64,000 nt of DNA, taken from assembly GCA_030651765.1 (NCBI GenBank), contig JAUSBY010000012.1, positions 118,501 to 182,500 on the forward strand, given 5' to 3'. The position numbers and the translations under genes are program-made. Positions within the stretch are counted from its first letter, which is position 1, and each line of letters starts with the position of its first letter. This DNA is from Coriobacteriia bacterium (GTDB taxonomy: Bacteria; Actinomycetota; Coriobacteriia; Anaerosomatales; Anaerosomataceae). Of this stretch, positions 8,302 through 17,464 are shown piece by piece. The notes beneath the pieces are model-generated. The model was not told where the DNA came from. It ran no database searches and worked only from the letters and a program-made list of their open reading frames with translations.

Positions 8302-9203
8302 TGCCCGCCTCCCGGGTCGCCGGTCGCGCGCTCGTTCATCTGCGTTTCGGCGGCGTCGCGCATGACGTCACGCGGGGCACGGGCTTGCGATCGCTCGCTA
8401 CCGGCCCAGATGTCGATCGCAAGCGCGCCCTGAGCTACGAGCATGCCGAGCCCACTGAACGCCCGGGCGCCCACCGCCTGCGCCTCACGTACGAGCGCGG
8501 TGGTTCCCGGACGGTACACCATGTCATAGACGACCTGGCCCTCGCGCAGCCACGCCGTGGGTATCGGGCTGGGATCATCGGCCCCCATGCCTACCGGGGT
8601 GGCGTTGATCACGAGATCCGCATCGCGCACTGCCGATGCGGCACTGCCGTCGAGCGCGTGGACAGTGACCGGCATTCCCCTCAGGCGGCTCTCGACGCGC
8701 TCGAGGAGCTGCTCGGCTCGGTCGACATCCCGATTGACCAGTGCGAGGCTTCCCGCTTTGGCCAGGATGAACGCCGTGACCGCCGCTCCCGCCGCGCCGC
8801 CCGCGCCGATCACGGCGACCGAAGACCCGGCCGGATCGAACGACGCATCATCGGCGAGGGACTCGAGCAGTCCACGTCCATCGGTGTTGTAGCCGATGAG
8901 CCGTCCGTCCACCGAGTGCACGGTGTTGACCGCACCCGCCATCTGGGCGAGCGTCGCGACCTCGTCGCACAGCTCCGCAACTGCCTGCTTGTACGGCATC
9001 GTGACGTTGAACCCGATGATGGGCACGCGGCGTGCGGCCTCCACGAACGCGAACAACGCGCGCTGGTCGGGCACGCCGATAGGCATACAGACCCAGTTCA
9101 GTCCCATGGCCTCGTACGCCGCATTGTGCATGGCTGGCGACAGCGTGTGCGTGATCGGCCAGCCGATGACCGCTGTGGCCTGGGTGTGTCCGTTGATGCG
9201 CAC
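8298..9203 (-). CDS. aroE: Shikimate dehydrogenase (NADP+)
   Basis: 301 residues. Converts 3-dehydroshikimate to shikimate in aromatic amino-acid synthesis. The N-terminal substrate domain has GWPITHTLSPAMHN (residues 18-31) and the catalytic-lysine segment NVTMPYKQAV. The Rossmann domain has a glycine-rich GAGGAAGAA. NATPVGM, and GLGMLVAQGALAIDIW near the end, are family signatures. The start is GTG with GGGGAGGCAGGG upstream. The last 20 residues are an unstructured extension. Its stop overlaps the following pilus ATPase gene. Confidence 0.95.
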   Translation of the reverse strand: MRINGHTQATAVIGWPITHTLSPAMHNAAYEAMGLNWVCMPIGVPDQRALFAFVEAARRVPIIGFNVTMPYKQAVAELCDEVATLAQMAGAVNTVHSVDGRLIGYNTDGRGLLESLADDASFDPAGSSVAVIGAGGAAGAAVTAFILAKAGSLALVNRDVDRAEQLLERVESRLRGMPVTVHALDGSAASAVRDADLVINATPVGMGADDPSPIPTAWLREGQVVYDMVYRPGTTALVREAQAVGARAFSGLGMLVAQGALAIDIWAGSERSQARAPRDVMRDAAETQMNERATGDPGGGQ

Positions 9204-9232
9204 GCTATCCCTGCCTCCCCGGGCGAGCCGCG

Positions 9233-9721
9233 TCAGGATGTGGGTCGCCTACCCGCCATTATGACCCGCTCGATGCGTCGCAACACAAGCGTATGCGGCA
9301 GATCGGTCGAAGACAGCGGACAGACGAGCACCGTGGTGGCGCCGGCGAGCCTGCCGCCAAGAATGTCGGTGAACACCTGATCGCCGACGACGGCACACTC
9401 GCGCGTGCTCACGCCGAGTGCGCGTGCGGCTGCGCGGAACCCGAACGGAAGCGGCTTGGCTGCCTTGGCGATGACCGGCAGGCCGATCTCGTCGGCACGC
9501 GCATGGATGTGCCCGTGCCAGTTGTTGGAGACGAGGTACGCCCCGAGCCCCGCATCGGGCAGCGACGCGATCCAGGACGCGATCTCAGGCGAGAGGCCCG
9601 ACTGATCGAGCGGGAGGAGCGTGTTGTCGATGTCGAGCAGCAGCGCCTTCACGCCGGAGGCGGCGAGGGCGGCGAGGTCGATGGCCAGCACGTCGCTCAC
9701 GTAGTGGTCTGGACGAAGCAG
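9233..9721 (-). CDS. YqeG-family HAD-type phosphatase, probable CTG start
   Basis: 162 residues from the proposed CTG at 9719-9721. The HAD motif I is LLLDIDNTLLP, motif II is at VSNN, and AKPLPFGFRAAARALGV plus VVGDQVFTDILGG supply motifs III and IV. The family N-terminus normally reads like PxxYVxSVxxIDL, and this sequence matches only if LRPDHYVSDVLAIDL is translated. No ATG, GTG or TTG lies upstream in frame. CTG has GGAG eight bases before it; GTG at 9700 would truncate the conserved start. The family is predicted to act on small phosphorylated substrates; the substrate is unknown. The preceding gene stops 12 bases upstream. Confidence 0.85.
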   Translation of the reverse strand: MLRPDHYVSDVLAIDLAALAASGVKALLLDIDNTLLPLDQSGLSPEIASWIASLPDAGLGAYLVSNNWHGHIHARADEIGLPVIAKAAKPLPFGFRAAARALGVSTRECAVVGDQVFTDILGGRLAGATTVLVCPLSSTDLPHTLVLRRIERVIMAGRRPTS

Positions 9722-9733
9722 CTCGATCGCTCC

Positions 9734-10423
9734 CTAGTGGTCGGGCACGCCGTCATGGTCGTGGTCGTGGTCCTCTTCGTCGAGAAGGTCTCCCGCCTCC
9801 TCGTCTATGCGCTCGAGTTCGAGCTGCACGAGGGCGTCCAGGTCGTCCCGACCGCCGGCACGGAAGATCGCGCCGAGGATAGGATACGCGTTGTGCTCCT
9901 CGACGGCGTCGGTCCAGACCATCTCGTCTTTGTTGTCCATGAGCGACTTGGCCATCTCGACCGCGCCCTCGAGGTCGTCGCCGAACAGCATGCGCAACTG
10001 CGCCGCATTGGTGCGCAGGATGCCCGACTGCGGGTTGTGCTCGACGCCACGCTCGGCCATGGCGAGCCCGTCGGCCACCCGGTCGTTGCGCACGAGGACC
10101 CACGATCCAACGTAGTACGACTGGACGGCGCCAGGATCGAGCGCCTGGACGATGGCGATCGTGCTCAGGATGAACCGTTGCTCGGTGAGCCCGGCTTCGC
10201 GGTAGTACCCGTGATAGACGACGTCGATCCGGTTCCACAGGATCGCAGCGCCAAAGACACGGATGCCGGACAGGTACGACGAAGCAGCCCGGCCAACCGC
10301 CTGGCTGGTGACCTCGGCCGAGGCCTCAGGAACGAGCGAGTCGGCTACCGCCTGCCCGCCGAACGTGAGGACCAGACACAGCACGATCGCAGCGGCGGTC
10401 ATCGCCCGACGGTCTCGGTCCAC
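9734..10423 (-). CDS. Exported TPR-like protein accompanying an ABC exporter, with His/Asp-rich tail
   Basis: About 229 residues. The N-terminus has an uncleaved signal or anchor (AAAIVLCLVLTFGGQAVA). The body is helical, resembling tetratricopeptide repeats (FILSTIAIVQALDPGAVQSYYVGSWVLVRNDRVADGLAMAERGVEHNP). The last 12 residues, DHDHDHDGVPDH, match the DxDxDG pattern of calcium-binding thrombospondin-3/EF-hand-like loops, and are His-rich. The start is uncertain: GTG at 10423 directly after the permease stop, or ATG at 10402. It is cotranscribed with the permease and ATPase genes upstream. I recognise no named family. Confidence 0.75.
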   Translation of the reverse strand: MDRDRRAMTAAAIVLCLVLTFGGQAVADSLVPEASAEVTSQAVGRAASSYLSGIRVFGAAILWNRIDVVYHGYYREAGLTEQRFILSTIAIVQALDPGAVQSYYVGSWVLVRNDRVADGLAMAERGVEHNPQSGILRTNAAQLRMLFGDDLEGAVEMAKSLMDNKDEMVWTDAVEEHNAYPILGAIFRAGGRDDLDALVQLELERIDEEAGDLLDEEDHDHDHDGVPDH

Positions 10424-10425
10424 GG

Positions 10426-11163
10426 CTAGAGGTCCCGTCTCGAGAACAGGATGCTGCCGACGATGAGCGACAGTCCTGCCATGCCGACGAAGACGGCGGC
10501 CATGCTCACGAGGTAGACGAGCGGAACCCCGCTGCCATGGGCGACCGGATTCACCACGTTGAACGCGTCGAGCGACGGGTAGAAGGGGCTGAGCTCGAGA
10601 GCCCCTTCGCCACCGAGGAGCGTGCTGCGCGAATGGCCGATGAACAGCGCGGCGAGCGATGCGGTAACGACGACGACCGGTCCCGTGATCGCGGAGACCG
10701 CGACCGCGAGCGCGGCGACGACGCCCATCTCCAGCCAGACCGCGAAAGCGCCCTGCCACAGCTGCCACATGATCTCGCCGTACGTGATGTAGCCCACGGC
10801 CTGTTCGATGATCGTGAATGCCACCATCGCGCCACCCGCGACCATGAAGACGCCGAGCCACGTGCCGACGAGGTACTCGGGGCGGCTGACACCCTTGGCG
10901 ACCACGTTGTAGACCGTCCTGCGCTCGACCTCGGCAGGCACACGGTTGGCCGCAAGTGAGAGCGTGACCACGAGGGCCGTGACGTACGCCAGCGCGAGGG
11001 CGACCTCGCGGAACACCGCACTCTGCACGCCGAGGCCGTAGTCGGGAAGCGACGGGATCGCAAACGCGAGCAGTGCAGCAAAGACGAGTACGACGTAGAC
11101 GACCTTGCGCCTGAGGCTGTCGGCAACGACCGCCGAGGCGATAGGAAGGATGCGGCCCATCAT
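10426..11163 (-). CDS. ABC-2 type transporter permease
   Basis: 245 residues with about six hydrophobic segments (VVYVVLVFAALLAFAIPSL near residue 25, VALALAYVTALVVTLSLAA near 55, VFMVAGGAMVAFTII near 105, then segments near 140, 170 and 215). The segment VPAEVERRTVYNVVAKGVSRPEYLVGTW between the second and third helices is typical of NosY-like ABC-2 permeases. The start overlaps the ATPase gene by four bases, so the two form one exporter. The substrate is unknown. Confidence 0.85.
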   Translation of the reverse strand: MMGRILPIASAVVADSLRRKVVYVVLVFAALLAFAIPSLPDYGLGVQSAVFREVALALAYVTALVVTLSLAANRVPAEVERRTVYNVVAKGVSRPEYLVGTWLGVFMVAGGAMVAFTIIEQAVGYITYGEIMWQLWQGAFAVWLEMGVVAALAVAVSAITGPVVVVTASLAALFIGHSRSTLLGGEGALELSPFYPSLDAFNVVNPVAHGSGVPLVYLVSMAAVFVGMAGLSLIVGSILFSRRDL

Positions 11164-12122
11164 CGCGACCCCACCTCCCCCGCCGTCATCGCGAGCAGCC
11201 TGGCGAAGTAGTCCTCCAGCGAATCGCGCATCGGCATCACCGAGACCACCCGTCCACCTGCGTCGTCAATGGCGTCCACGACGAACCGTACGGACTCGTC
11301 GGGCACGGAGAAGACCCATAGCCCTCCCGATACCGCGATGTTCTCGGCACGCGAGGCCACGTCCGGCGGAAGCGCATCACCCGGGACGAGTGCGCGCAGC
11401 GAAGTCCGGCCCTCGATGTTGAGCAGCGAGTCGAGCACGCCCTCGGCAGCCACCCGTCCCGCGTTCATGATTGTGACGTCGTCGCAGACCGTCTCGACCT
11501 CGGACAGCTGGTGTGAGGAGAGCAGCACCGTCACACCAGCGTCACGGAGCGCGAGCATGAGATTCCGGACGTCGCGCTGACCGACCGGGTCGAGACCCGA
11601 GGCCGGCTCGTCGAGGATGACGACCTGCGGCTCGTTGATGAGCGCCTGCGCTATGCCGAGGCGCTGCAGCATGCCGCGCGAGAAGGTATCGAGCGTCACA
11701 CGATCGCGTCCCGCGAGCCCGACTCGCTCGAGCAGAGCCGAAGTGCGCGAGGCGATCTCGTCTTTCGGCACGCCCGACAGGCGCGCGTAGAGCCTCAACG
11801 CATGGGCCGCCGTGAGGTGCTGCGGGAAGTACGGCTGTTCGGGCATGAAGCCGACGTCGCGACGGCCAGCCGGCCGGGTCGAATCCGCGCCCATGATCAT
11901 GAACGTGCCGGCGGTCGGCTTGACCAGACCGAGGAGCATCTTGAGCGTCGTGGTCTTGCCTGCGCCATTGGGCCCGAGCAGACCGTGGATCGTGCCCGGC
12001 GCGACACGGATGGTCACGTCGCAGACCGCATCGCGCAAGGGGGCGCCGACGATCGGCCGGTATGCTTTTCGGGCACCCTGTATCGCGATGGCCGCGGACG
12101 TGTCGTCACGCGCGTCGCTCAC
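11160..12122 (-). CDS. ABC transporter ATP-binding protein
   Basis: 320 residues. Walker A GPNGAGKTT near residue 52, Q loop near FMPEQPYFP, signature FSRGMLQRLGIAQAL (the SGG of LSGGQ is replaced by SRG), Walker B VVILDEPASGLDP and His switch SSHQLSEVE. The C-terminal 90 residues are the extra domain typical of ATPases paired with ABC-2 permeases. It starts by overlapping mltG by four bases and is followed by its permease and an exported TPR-like protein. The transported molecule cannot be inferred. Confidence 0.92.
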   Translation of the reverse strand: MSDARDDTSAAIAIQGARKAYRPIVGAPLRDAVCDVTIRVAPGTIHGLLGPNGAGKTTTLKMLLGLVKPTAGTFMIMGADSTRPAGRRDVGFMPEQPYFPQHLTAAHALRLYARLSGVPKDEIASRTSALLERVGLAGRDRVTLDTFSRGMLQRLGIAQALINEPQVVILDEPASGLDPVGQRDVRNLMLALRDAGVTVLLSSHQLSEVETVCDDVTIMNAGRVAAEGVLDSLLNIEGRTSLRALVPGDALPPDVASRAENIAVSGGLWVFSVPDESVRFVVDAIDDAGGRVVSVMPMRDSLEDYFARLLAMTAGEVGSR

Positions 12123-13234
12123 GGCGTCACCTCTCTCGACTTCTCCTTGGCTATCAGAAACTCCTCGTACGTCTCGGCGAACGTGTGCGACCCGTCGGCA
12201 CTCGTGAGTACGTAGTAGATGTAGGCGGTCTCCGCCGGCGCGGCGGTGGCCTGGAGTGAGGCAAGGCCCGGGCTTGCGATCGGGCCCGGCGGCAGCCCCG
12301 CGTTCTTGTACGTGTTGAAAGGACTGTCGATCTCGAGATCGCGATTCAGCAGCCGGGGCCGGTTCTTCTTGATCACGTACTCGATCGTCGCGTCGATCTC
12401 CAGGAGCATGTTCCGCTCGAGCCGATTGTAGATCACCGACGCGACGACGGGACGCTCATCAGCGACGCGCGCTTCGCGCTCGACCATCGAGGCGAGCGTG
12501 ACGAACTCGTTCAGGCCAAGACCCCTGCCGGTCGCGTACGTCATGTCAACGGTGGCAAGCTCCGCATCGAACTGGCCGAGCATCATCTCGATGACATCGG
12601 CAGCGCCCGAACCGTTAACGACACGGTACGTCTTTGGGAACAGGTAGCCTTCAAGCGAGCCGTTGTAGACGTCTATGAGGTACGGGTGGTCCTCGGCGAA
12701 GAGAGCCGCCTGGCCGAGAGCCATATCGGTGAACTCGTCGGCGGGGATACCGCACGCCTCCTCGACCCGCGCGGCGATCTGCTCGACGGTGAAGCCCTCG
12801 GGGATCGTGACGGTCGCGTAGTCGAGGGGCGGACCCGCAAGCAGCCGCCTGACGACCTCGGCGTAGGACATCCCTGTCGTCAGTTCGTACGTGCCGGGAC
12901 GAAGCTTGCCATCGATGCCGTCGAGCCGGGCGCGCAACCTGAACATCGCCGCATTGTCGATGACACCGGCCTCGGCTAGCACGCCCGCGATCTTGGCCGT
13001 GCCGACCCCGGATGGCACCTCGACCTGCACGGCGACGCCCGGTGTGACATCGGGAAGGTCGGGCGCCACGAACAGCTGCCAGGCCGCGTACGCTGGCACG
13101 ATGACCAGCATCAGGACCGCGACGAGCAGAACGACCACTCCAAGCGTGCGACGACGCGAGCGCGCGTCGGCCGGACGCACGCCTCGGTTCGAGCCTCGCC
13201 CGAAGCGCGGGCGCCGAGGTATCTCGCCGCTCAT
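12119..13234 (-). CDS. mltG: Endolytic murein transglycosylase MltG (YceG family)
   Basis: 371 residues. A basic, disordered cytoplasmic N-terminus (about 35 residues) precedes one membrane helix (VVVLLVAVLMLVIVPAYAAW). A LysM-like segment follows, then the YceG catalytic domain with LEGYLFPKTYRV and the glutamate motif ASMVEREARVADERP, then VIYNRL and GLPPGPIASPGLASLQA. MltG cleaves nascent glycan strands and is proposed to end peptidoglycan polymerisation. The start codon overlaps the ruvX stop as ATGA, which fixes it. The order alaS-ruvX-mltG is common in Gram-positive genomes. Confidence 0.94.
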   Translation of the reverse strand: MSGEIPRRPRFGRGSNRGVRPADARSRRRTLGVVVLLVAVLMLVIVPAYAAWQLFVAPDLPDVTPGVAVQVEVPSGVGTAKIAGVLAEAGVIDNAAMFRLRARLDGIDGKLRPGTYELTTGMSYAEVVRRLLAGPPLDYATVTIPEGFTVEQIAARVEEACGIPADEFTDMALGQAALFAEDHPYLIDVYNGSLEGYLFPKTYRVVNGSGAADVIEMMLGQFDAELATVDMTYATGRGLGLNEFVTLASMVEREARVADERPVVASVIYNRLERNMLLEIDATIEYVIKKNRPRLLNRDLEIDSPFNTYKNAGLPPGPIASPGLASLQATAAPAETAYIYYVLTSADGSHTFAETYEEFLIAKEKSREVTP

Positions 13235-13656
13235 CTGCCCTCCCGCCCCCTGCGACCGTCCAGCCATCCCTGGAGCACGATCGCCGCGGCCACTTTGTCG
13301 AGTGCACCGCGCTGTTCCTTCTCGCTCATACCCGCCTCGCGCATGACCCGACGCGCCTCGGCGCTTGAGAGCCGTTCGTCCTGGTACTCGAGCGGCAGGC
13401 CGAGTGCACCTGCGAGCCTCTCGGCCTCGGCACGCACGGCCGCCGCCTGCGGACCTTCGTCACCGGCCATCGTGAGGGGCATGCCGACGACCAGGCGCTC
13501 GGCCTCGTAGTCCTCGACGATGCGGGAGAGCGTCCGCGTGTCCCGCGCAAGCTCGCGCGCGTCGAGCACGGCGACCGGCGACGCGACCTTGCCGTCCCGG
13601 TCGCAGACCGCGACTCCCACACGCACCTCACCGATGTCCAGGCCGAGTACCCGCAC
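13231..13656 (-). CDS. ruvX: Putative pre-16S rRNA nuclease RuvX/YqgF
   Basis: 141 residues, normal size. The RNase-H-like fold begins RVLGLDIGEVRVGVAVCD with the first catalytic aspartate. ERLVVGMPLTMAGDEGPQA and EYQDERLSSAEARRVM are the further signatures. YqgF proteins process the 5' end of 16S rRNA in Escherichia coli. The start is GTG, three bases after the alaS stop, and its own stop overlaps mltG. Confidence 0.94.
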   Translation of the reverse strand: MRVLGLDIGEVRVGVAVCDRDGKVASPVAVLDARELARDTRTLSRIVEDYEAERLVVGMPLTMAGDEGPQAAAVRAEAERLAGALGLPLEYQDERLSSAEARRVMREAGMSEKEQRGALDKVAAAIVLQGWLDGRRGREGR

Positions 13657-13659
13657 AGG

Positions 13660-16269
13660 CTACTCCACTCCGAGTACGCGCCGCGCCTCGGCGAGCGCCG
13701 CGTCCACGCCCGCAGCGTCCTTGCCGCCAGCCTGGGCCATACGCGGGTTGCCGCCGCCGCCACCGCCGATGTGGGGACCCATCGCGCGGATGAGCACACC
13801 CGCGTCGAAGCCGGCATCGACCGCCGGGTTGGAACCGGAGGCCAGCAGCAAGACCGCGCCGGCCCCCGTGCCGACGAGGATGGCCGCGCCACCGTCTCCG
13901 CGCGCCTGGTCGGCCACGGAGCGCAGCACGCCCGCGTCAGCGCCCTCGATGCGGCCGACCTTCACCGGGTAGCCTGCCGGCGTCTGCCACGTCTCGAACT
14001 CGTCGATGCCCGCCGAGGCCGCGCGCGCGTTCCTGGCTGTCTGCTCGGCCTCCTTGACGCGCCGCTGAAGCGCCTCGACCTTGGCCGGGATCTCCGCGAC
14101 CTGTGCCTTGAGCATCGCGCCGGTCTGAGCCAGCGCGTCCTCCTGGGCATAGACGTACGCAAGCGCGCCGTAGCTCGTCACGGCCTCGATGCGCCGGAGG
14201 TTTGCGCCGACCGAACCCTCCGAGACGATCTTGATGAACCCGATCTCACTCGAACGGCCGACGTGCGTACCGCCGCAGAGCTCCTTGCTGAAGTTGCCGA
14301 CCTCGAGCACGCGGACGATATCGCCGTACTTCTCGCCGAACAGCGCCGTCACGCCCATCTCGCGTGCGGTCGCAAGCGACGTCTCGTAGTTGCGGACCGG
14401 GTGGTTCTCCATGACCTTGTGATTGGCCATCTCCTCGATCCGACGGAGCTGATCGGGGCCCGGGGCCTCGAAGTGCGTGAAGTCAAAGCGCATGCGGTCG
14501 GGCGCGACGTAGCTACCCGACTGATGCACGTGATCGCCGAGGATCAGCCTCAGCGCCCAGTGCAGGATGTGCGTCGCGGTGTGGTTGCGGCGAATGCGCT
14601 CACGGCGGCTCACGTCGATCGCGGCGCGGACCGCGTCGCCCGTGCCAAGCGAACCCGATTCGAGCCGCCCGACGTGCGCGATGACACCGGGCACCGGGAA
14701 CCGCGTGTCGGTGACCGCGAAGAACCCGCCAGTTTCCGTGATCATGCCCGTATCGCCCACCTGGCCACCCTGCTCGGCGTAGAACGGCGTGGCCGCCAGG
14801 ACGATCTCCGCCTCGGCCCCCGCCTCCACACGCTCGACGCGCTGCCCGCCGACGACGATGCCAACGACGCTCGTCTCGACGTCATCGGTCGCATAGCCCA
14901 CGAACTCGCTCGGCCCGGTCTCTCGCACGATCTCGTCGAACGCGCCGCCGAACGAGGACCAGGATTCGTCTTTCACCGCAGCCCGCCCGCGCTCCTTCTG
15001 CGCCTGCATCGCCGTTGCGAACGCGTCACTGTCGACCTCGAGGCCGGCCTCGGCCGCGATCTCGGAGGTGAGCTCGAAGGGGAACCCGTACGTGTCGTGA
15101 AGCGCGAACGCCTCGCCGCCGTCGAGCACCGAGATTCCGGCGGCCTTCGTGCGCTCGATCGCACCGCCGAGGAACGCGAGACCCTGGCGTAGCGTGGCGC
15201 CGAAGCGCTCCTCCTCGGCCGCGACGATACGACGGATGAGATCCGCGTGCTCCTCGAGCTCCGGATACGGCGCGCCCCAGCGCTCGACGACGGTGTCGAT
15301 CAATCGCACCAGGAACGCGTCCTCAACGCCAAGGAGTCGGCCGTGCCGTATCGCGCGACGGAGCACGCGACGGAGCACGTAGCCGCGACCTTCGTTGGAA
15401 GGCAGGACGCCATCTGCGATAAGGAACGCCACCGCACGCGCGTGATCGGCAAGGATGCGAAGTGATACGTCGGTCTTCGGCCCCGCACCAAGCTTCGCGC
15501 CCGAGAACTCCTCGGCCACCGCGACGAGCGCGCGCAGGTCGTCGGTCTCGAAGTTGGTGCGCACGCCCTGCGTGATGGCGGCCACGCGCTCGAGGCCCAT
15601 TCCGGTGTCGATGTTCTTCTTCGGCAGGTCGACGAGCGTGCCGTCCTCCTGGCGGTCGTACTGCATGAAGACGAGGTTCCAGTACTCTACATACCGGTCG
15701 CAGTCGCAGCCCGGCGCGCACTCGGCGCTGCCGCAGCCGACCTCGGGACCCTGGTCGTAGTAGAGCTCAGAACACGGCCCGCACGGACCGGTGGGGCCCG
15801 CCGACCAGAAGTTGTCCTTCGCCCCCATCCGCACGATGCGCGCTTGCGGCACGCCCACCTCGTCGCGCCAGATGGCCTCGGCCTCGTCGTCGTCCTCGTA
15901 GATCGAGAACCAGATGCGCTCGGGGTCCATGCCTAGGACGGCGGTGGAGTACTCGTAGGCCCACGCGCACGCGTCGCTCTTGAAGTAGTCGCCGAAGCTG
16001 AAGTTGCCGAGCATCTCGAAGAAGCTGTGGTGCCGGCCGGTCGTGCCGATGATGTCGATGTCGGTCGTACGCGCGCACTTCTGGCAGGTGGTCGCACGCG
16101 TGAAGCCGAGATCCCGCGCGCCGAGGAAGACCGGCTTGAACTGCACCATGCCGGCCGATGTGAGCAAGAGCGACGGGTCGTCAGGTACGAGCGAGCTCGA
16201 CGGCAGCCGCCGCGCGCCCTTGCTCTCGAAGAAGGACAGGAAGCTTTCTCTGATCTCGGCTGACTTCAC
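13660..16269 (-). CDS. alaS: Alanyl-tRNA synthetase
   Basis: 869 residues, full length. The class II aminoacylation core is N-terminal (FFESKGARRLPSSSLVP, GMVQFKPVFLG, GNFSFGDYFK), with a cysteine-rich insert near CGSAECAPGCDC. The editing domain has the zinc ligands HTATH (in RNHTATHILHWAL) and CGGTH, so mischarged Ser/Gly clearance should be intact. The C-terminal DHHA1/C-Ala part ends in GGGGNPRMAQAGGKD. The start is GTG directly after the stop of the AI-2E-family gene, with GGAG in that gene's last codons. Confidence 0.97.
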   Translation of the reverse strand: MKSAEIRESFLSFFESKGARRLPSSSLVPDDPSLLLTSAGMVQFKPVFLGARDLGFTRATTCQKCARTTDIDIIGTTGRHHSFFEMLGNFSFGDYFKSDACAWAYEYSTAVLGMDPERIWFSIYEDDDEAEAIWRDEVGVPQARIVRMGAKDNFWSAGPTGPCGPCSELYYDQGPEVGCGSAECAPGCDCDRYVEYWNLVFMQYDRQEDGTLVDLPKKNIDTGMGLERVAAITQGVRTNFETDDLRALVAVAEEFSGAKLGAGPKTDVSLRILADHARAVAFLIADGVLPSNEGRGYVLRRVLRRAIRHGRLLGVEDAFLVRLIDTVVERWGAPYPELEEHADLIRRIVAAEEERFGATLRQGLAFLGGAIERTKAAGISVLDGGEAFALHDTYGFPFELTSEIAAEAGLEVDSDAFATAMQAQKERGRAAVKDESWSSFGGAFDEIVRETGPSEFVGYATDDVETSVVGIVVGGQRVERVEAGAEAEIVLAATPFYAEQGGQVGDTGMITETGGFFAVTDTRFPVPGVIAHVGRLESGSLGTGDAVRAAIDVSRRERIRRNHTATHILHWALRLILGDHVHQSGSYVAPDRMRFDFTHFEAPGPDQLRRIEEMANHKVMENHPVRNYETSLATAREMGVTALFGEKYGDIVRVLEVGNFSKELCGGTHVGRSSEIGFIKIVSEGSVGANLRRIEAVTSYGALAYVYAQEDALAQTGAMLKAQVAEIPAKVEALQRRVKEAEQTARNARAASAGIDEFETWQTPAGYPVKVGRIEGADAGVLRSVADQARGDGGAAILVGTGAGAVLLLASGSNPAVDAGFDAGVLIRAMGPHIGGGGGGNPRMAQAGGKDAAGVDAALAEARRVLGVE

Positions 16270-17463
16270 TTACTCGGTCTCCTCGGATGTAGCAGTCTCA
16301 TCGGACGGGGCGCCGTCACCCTGCGGGCACTCGCATCCATCGGGTTCCTTCGAGCGGAACAGCGCGCCCTCGGCCGACGAAAGCTTCGAGTCCGTGTACT
16401 TCTCGAAGTAGTAGACGAACAGTCCCTTCGCCACGGCCGCAACCGGTATCGCGAGCAAGAGCCCGACAAATCCGAAGAGCGCGGCACCTGTGAGCAGCGA
16501 GAATATCACCAGAAGCGGGTGCAGGTCGACTTGTTCGGACATCACCCGGGGCTGCACGAAGATCTCGGTCAGCTGCTGCGCAGCAACCGACGTGCCCACG
16601 CCCGCGAGAATGAGCCACGGGCTCACGAACGCCGCGGAGATTCCTGCGATGACCGCCGTCAGTGCAGGGCCGACCCACGGGATCACGTTGAACAGGCCGG
16701 CGAGCAGGCCGATGACGAGCGAGTACGGAACGCCGAAGACGGTCAACCCGATCGTGACGATGATCGCCGTCGCAGCCGAGAGGATCAACTGACCCCGAAG
16801 GTAGCCGCCGAGGACGCGCGACACCTTCTCCGAGACGATCCGCGCCTCGTCCTGCCGCTTCGCGCCGGCGAGCAACAGCGTCTCCCGGTTGATGGTCGGC
16901 AGATCCTTGAGGATCCAGAATCCGACCACGAGGGCAAGAACGCTGTTGGCAAGCAGTTCGACGGCCGTACCGCCCACGCTGAAGATCTCCTTTGCGAGCA
17001 GCGCCGACCACTCGGCCGACTGTCTCGTCAGCGTGTCCTGCATGTTGAGTAGTGCGTCCCCGAGCCACGGCGGCACCACGAGCGCCTCGTAGCGATCCTG
17101 GTACTCGAGCAGCATGGTGCTGGCCCGCTCGTAGTACGTCGGGAACGCGACGATGAACTCGCGGATCTGGTTGACGAGCGGCGGGATCACGAACGCGAGC
17201 GCGATTCCCAGCACGGCAAGCCCGACGAGGTACCACACGCCGACCGCGAGCCCACGCTTCCACCCCCGGCGCTCGAGGGCGGCCACCGGCCCGCGGAACA
17301 GGTAGACGATGATGACCGCAAGACCGAACGGCACGAGGGCGCCTGAGATCCTGCCGAGCAGCCATCCGAACGCCGCAAGCAGCAACCCGATTCCCACAAG
17401 CGCCCACGCGACCACGAGAACCCGCATCCACGTGTTCGGCGCATTCAGCTCGCCCGTGCGCAT
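16270..17463 (-). CDS. AI-2E family transporter (PerM/YdiK-type membrane protein), copy 1
   Basis: 397 residues with about eight hydrophobic segments. The two N-terminal helices (VLVVAWALVGIGLLLAAFGWLLG and next), the long loop near residues 110-170, and the C-terminal helix pairs with VIGLLAGLFNVIPWVGP and QLTEIFVQPRVM are family hallmarks. The tail (CECPQGD...) is acidic. Members transport autoinducer-2 or act as Na+/H+ antiporters; the substrate here is unknown. GGAGGTG lies eight bases before the ATG. It lies one base after the stop of its paralogue and abuts alaS. Confidence 0.88.
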   Translation of the reverse strand: MRTGELNAPNTWMRVLVVAWALVGIGLLLAAFGWLLGRISGALVPFGLAVIIVYLFRGPVAALERRGWKRGLAVGVWYLVGLAVLGIALAFVIPPLVNQIREFIVAFPTYYERASTMLLEYQDRYEALVVPPWLGDALLNMQDTLTRQSAEWSALLAKEIFSVGGTAVELLANSVLALVVGFWILKDLPTINRETLLLAGAKRQDEARIVSEKVSRVLGGYLRGQLILSAATAIIVTIGLTVFGVPYSLVIGLLAGLFNVIPWVGPALTAVIAGISAAFVSPWLILAGVGTSVAAQQLTEIFVQPRVMSEQVDLHPLLVIFSLLTGAALFGFVGLLLAIPVAAVAKGLFVYYFEKYTDSKLSSAEGALFRSKEPDGCECPQGDGAPSDETATSEETE

Positions 17464-17464
17464 A

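Noticed and set aside
6754..8433. A 559-codon plus-strand frame opposite the second pilus ATPase
   Set aside because: It is a shadow of a convincing pilB gene on minus and reads as low-complexity (RHVDRR...DAHAAL), with no domain.
13771..15192. Long open frames on the strand opposite alaS
   Set aside because: They mirror the codon structure of alaS, as is usual in GC-rich DNA. Composition is Arg/Asp/His-rich, and no ribosome-binding site or domain is visible.
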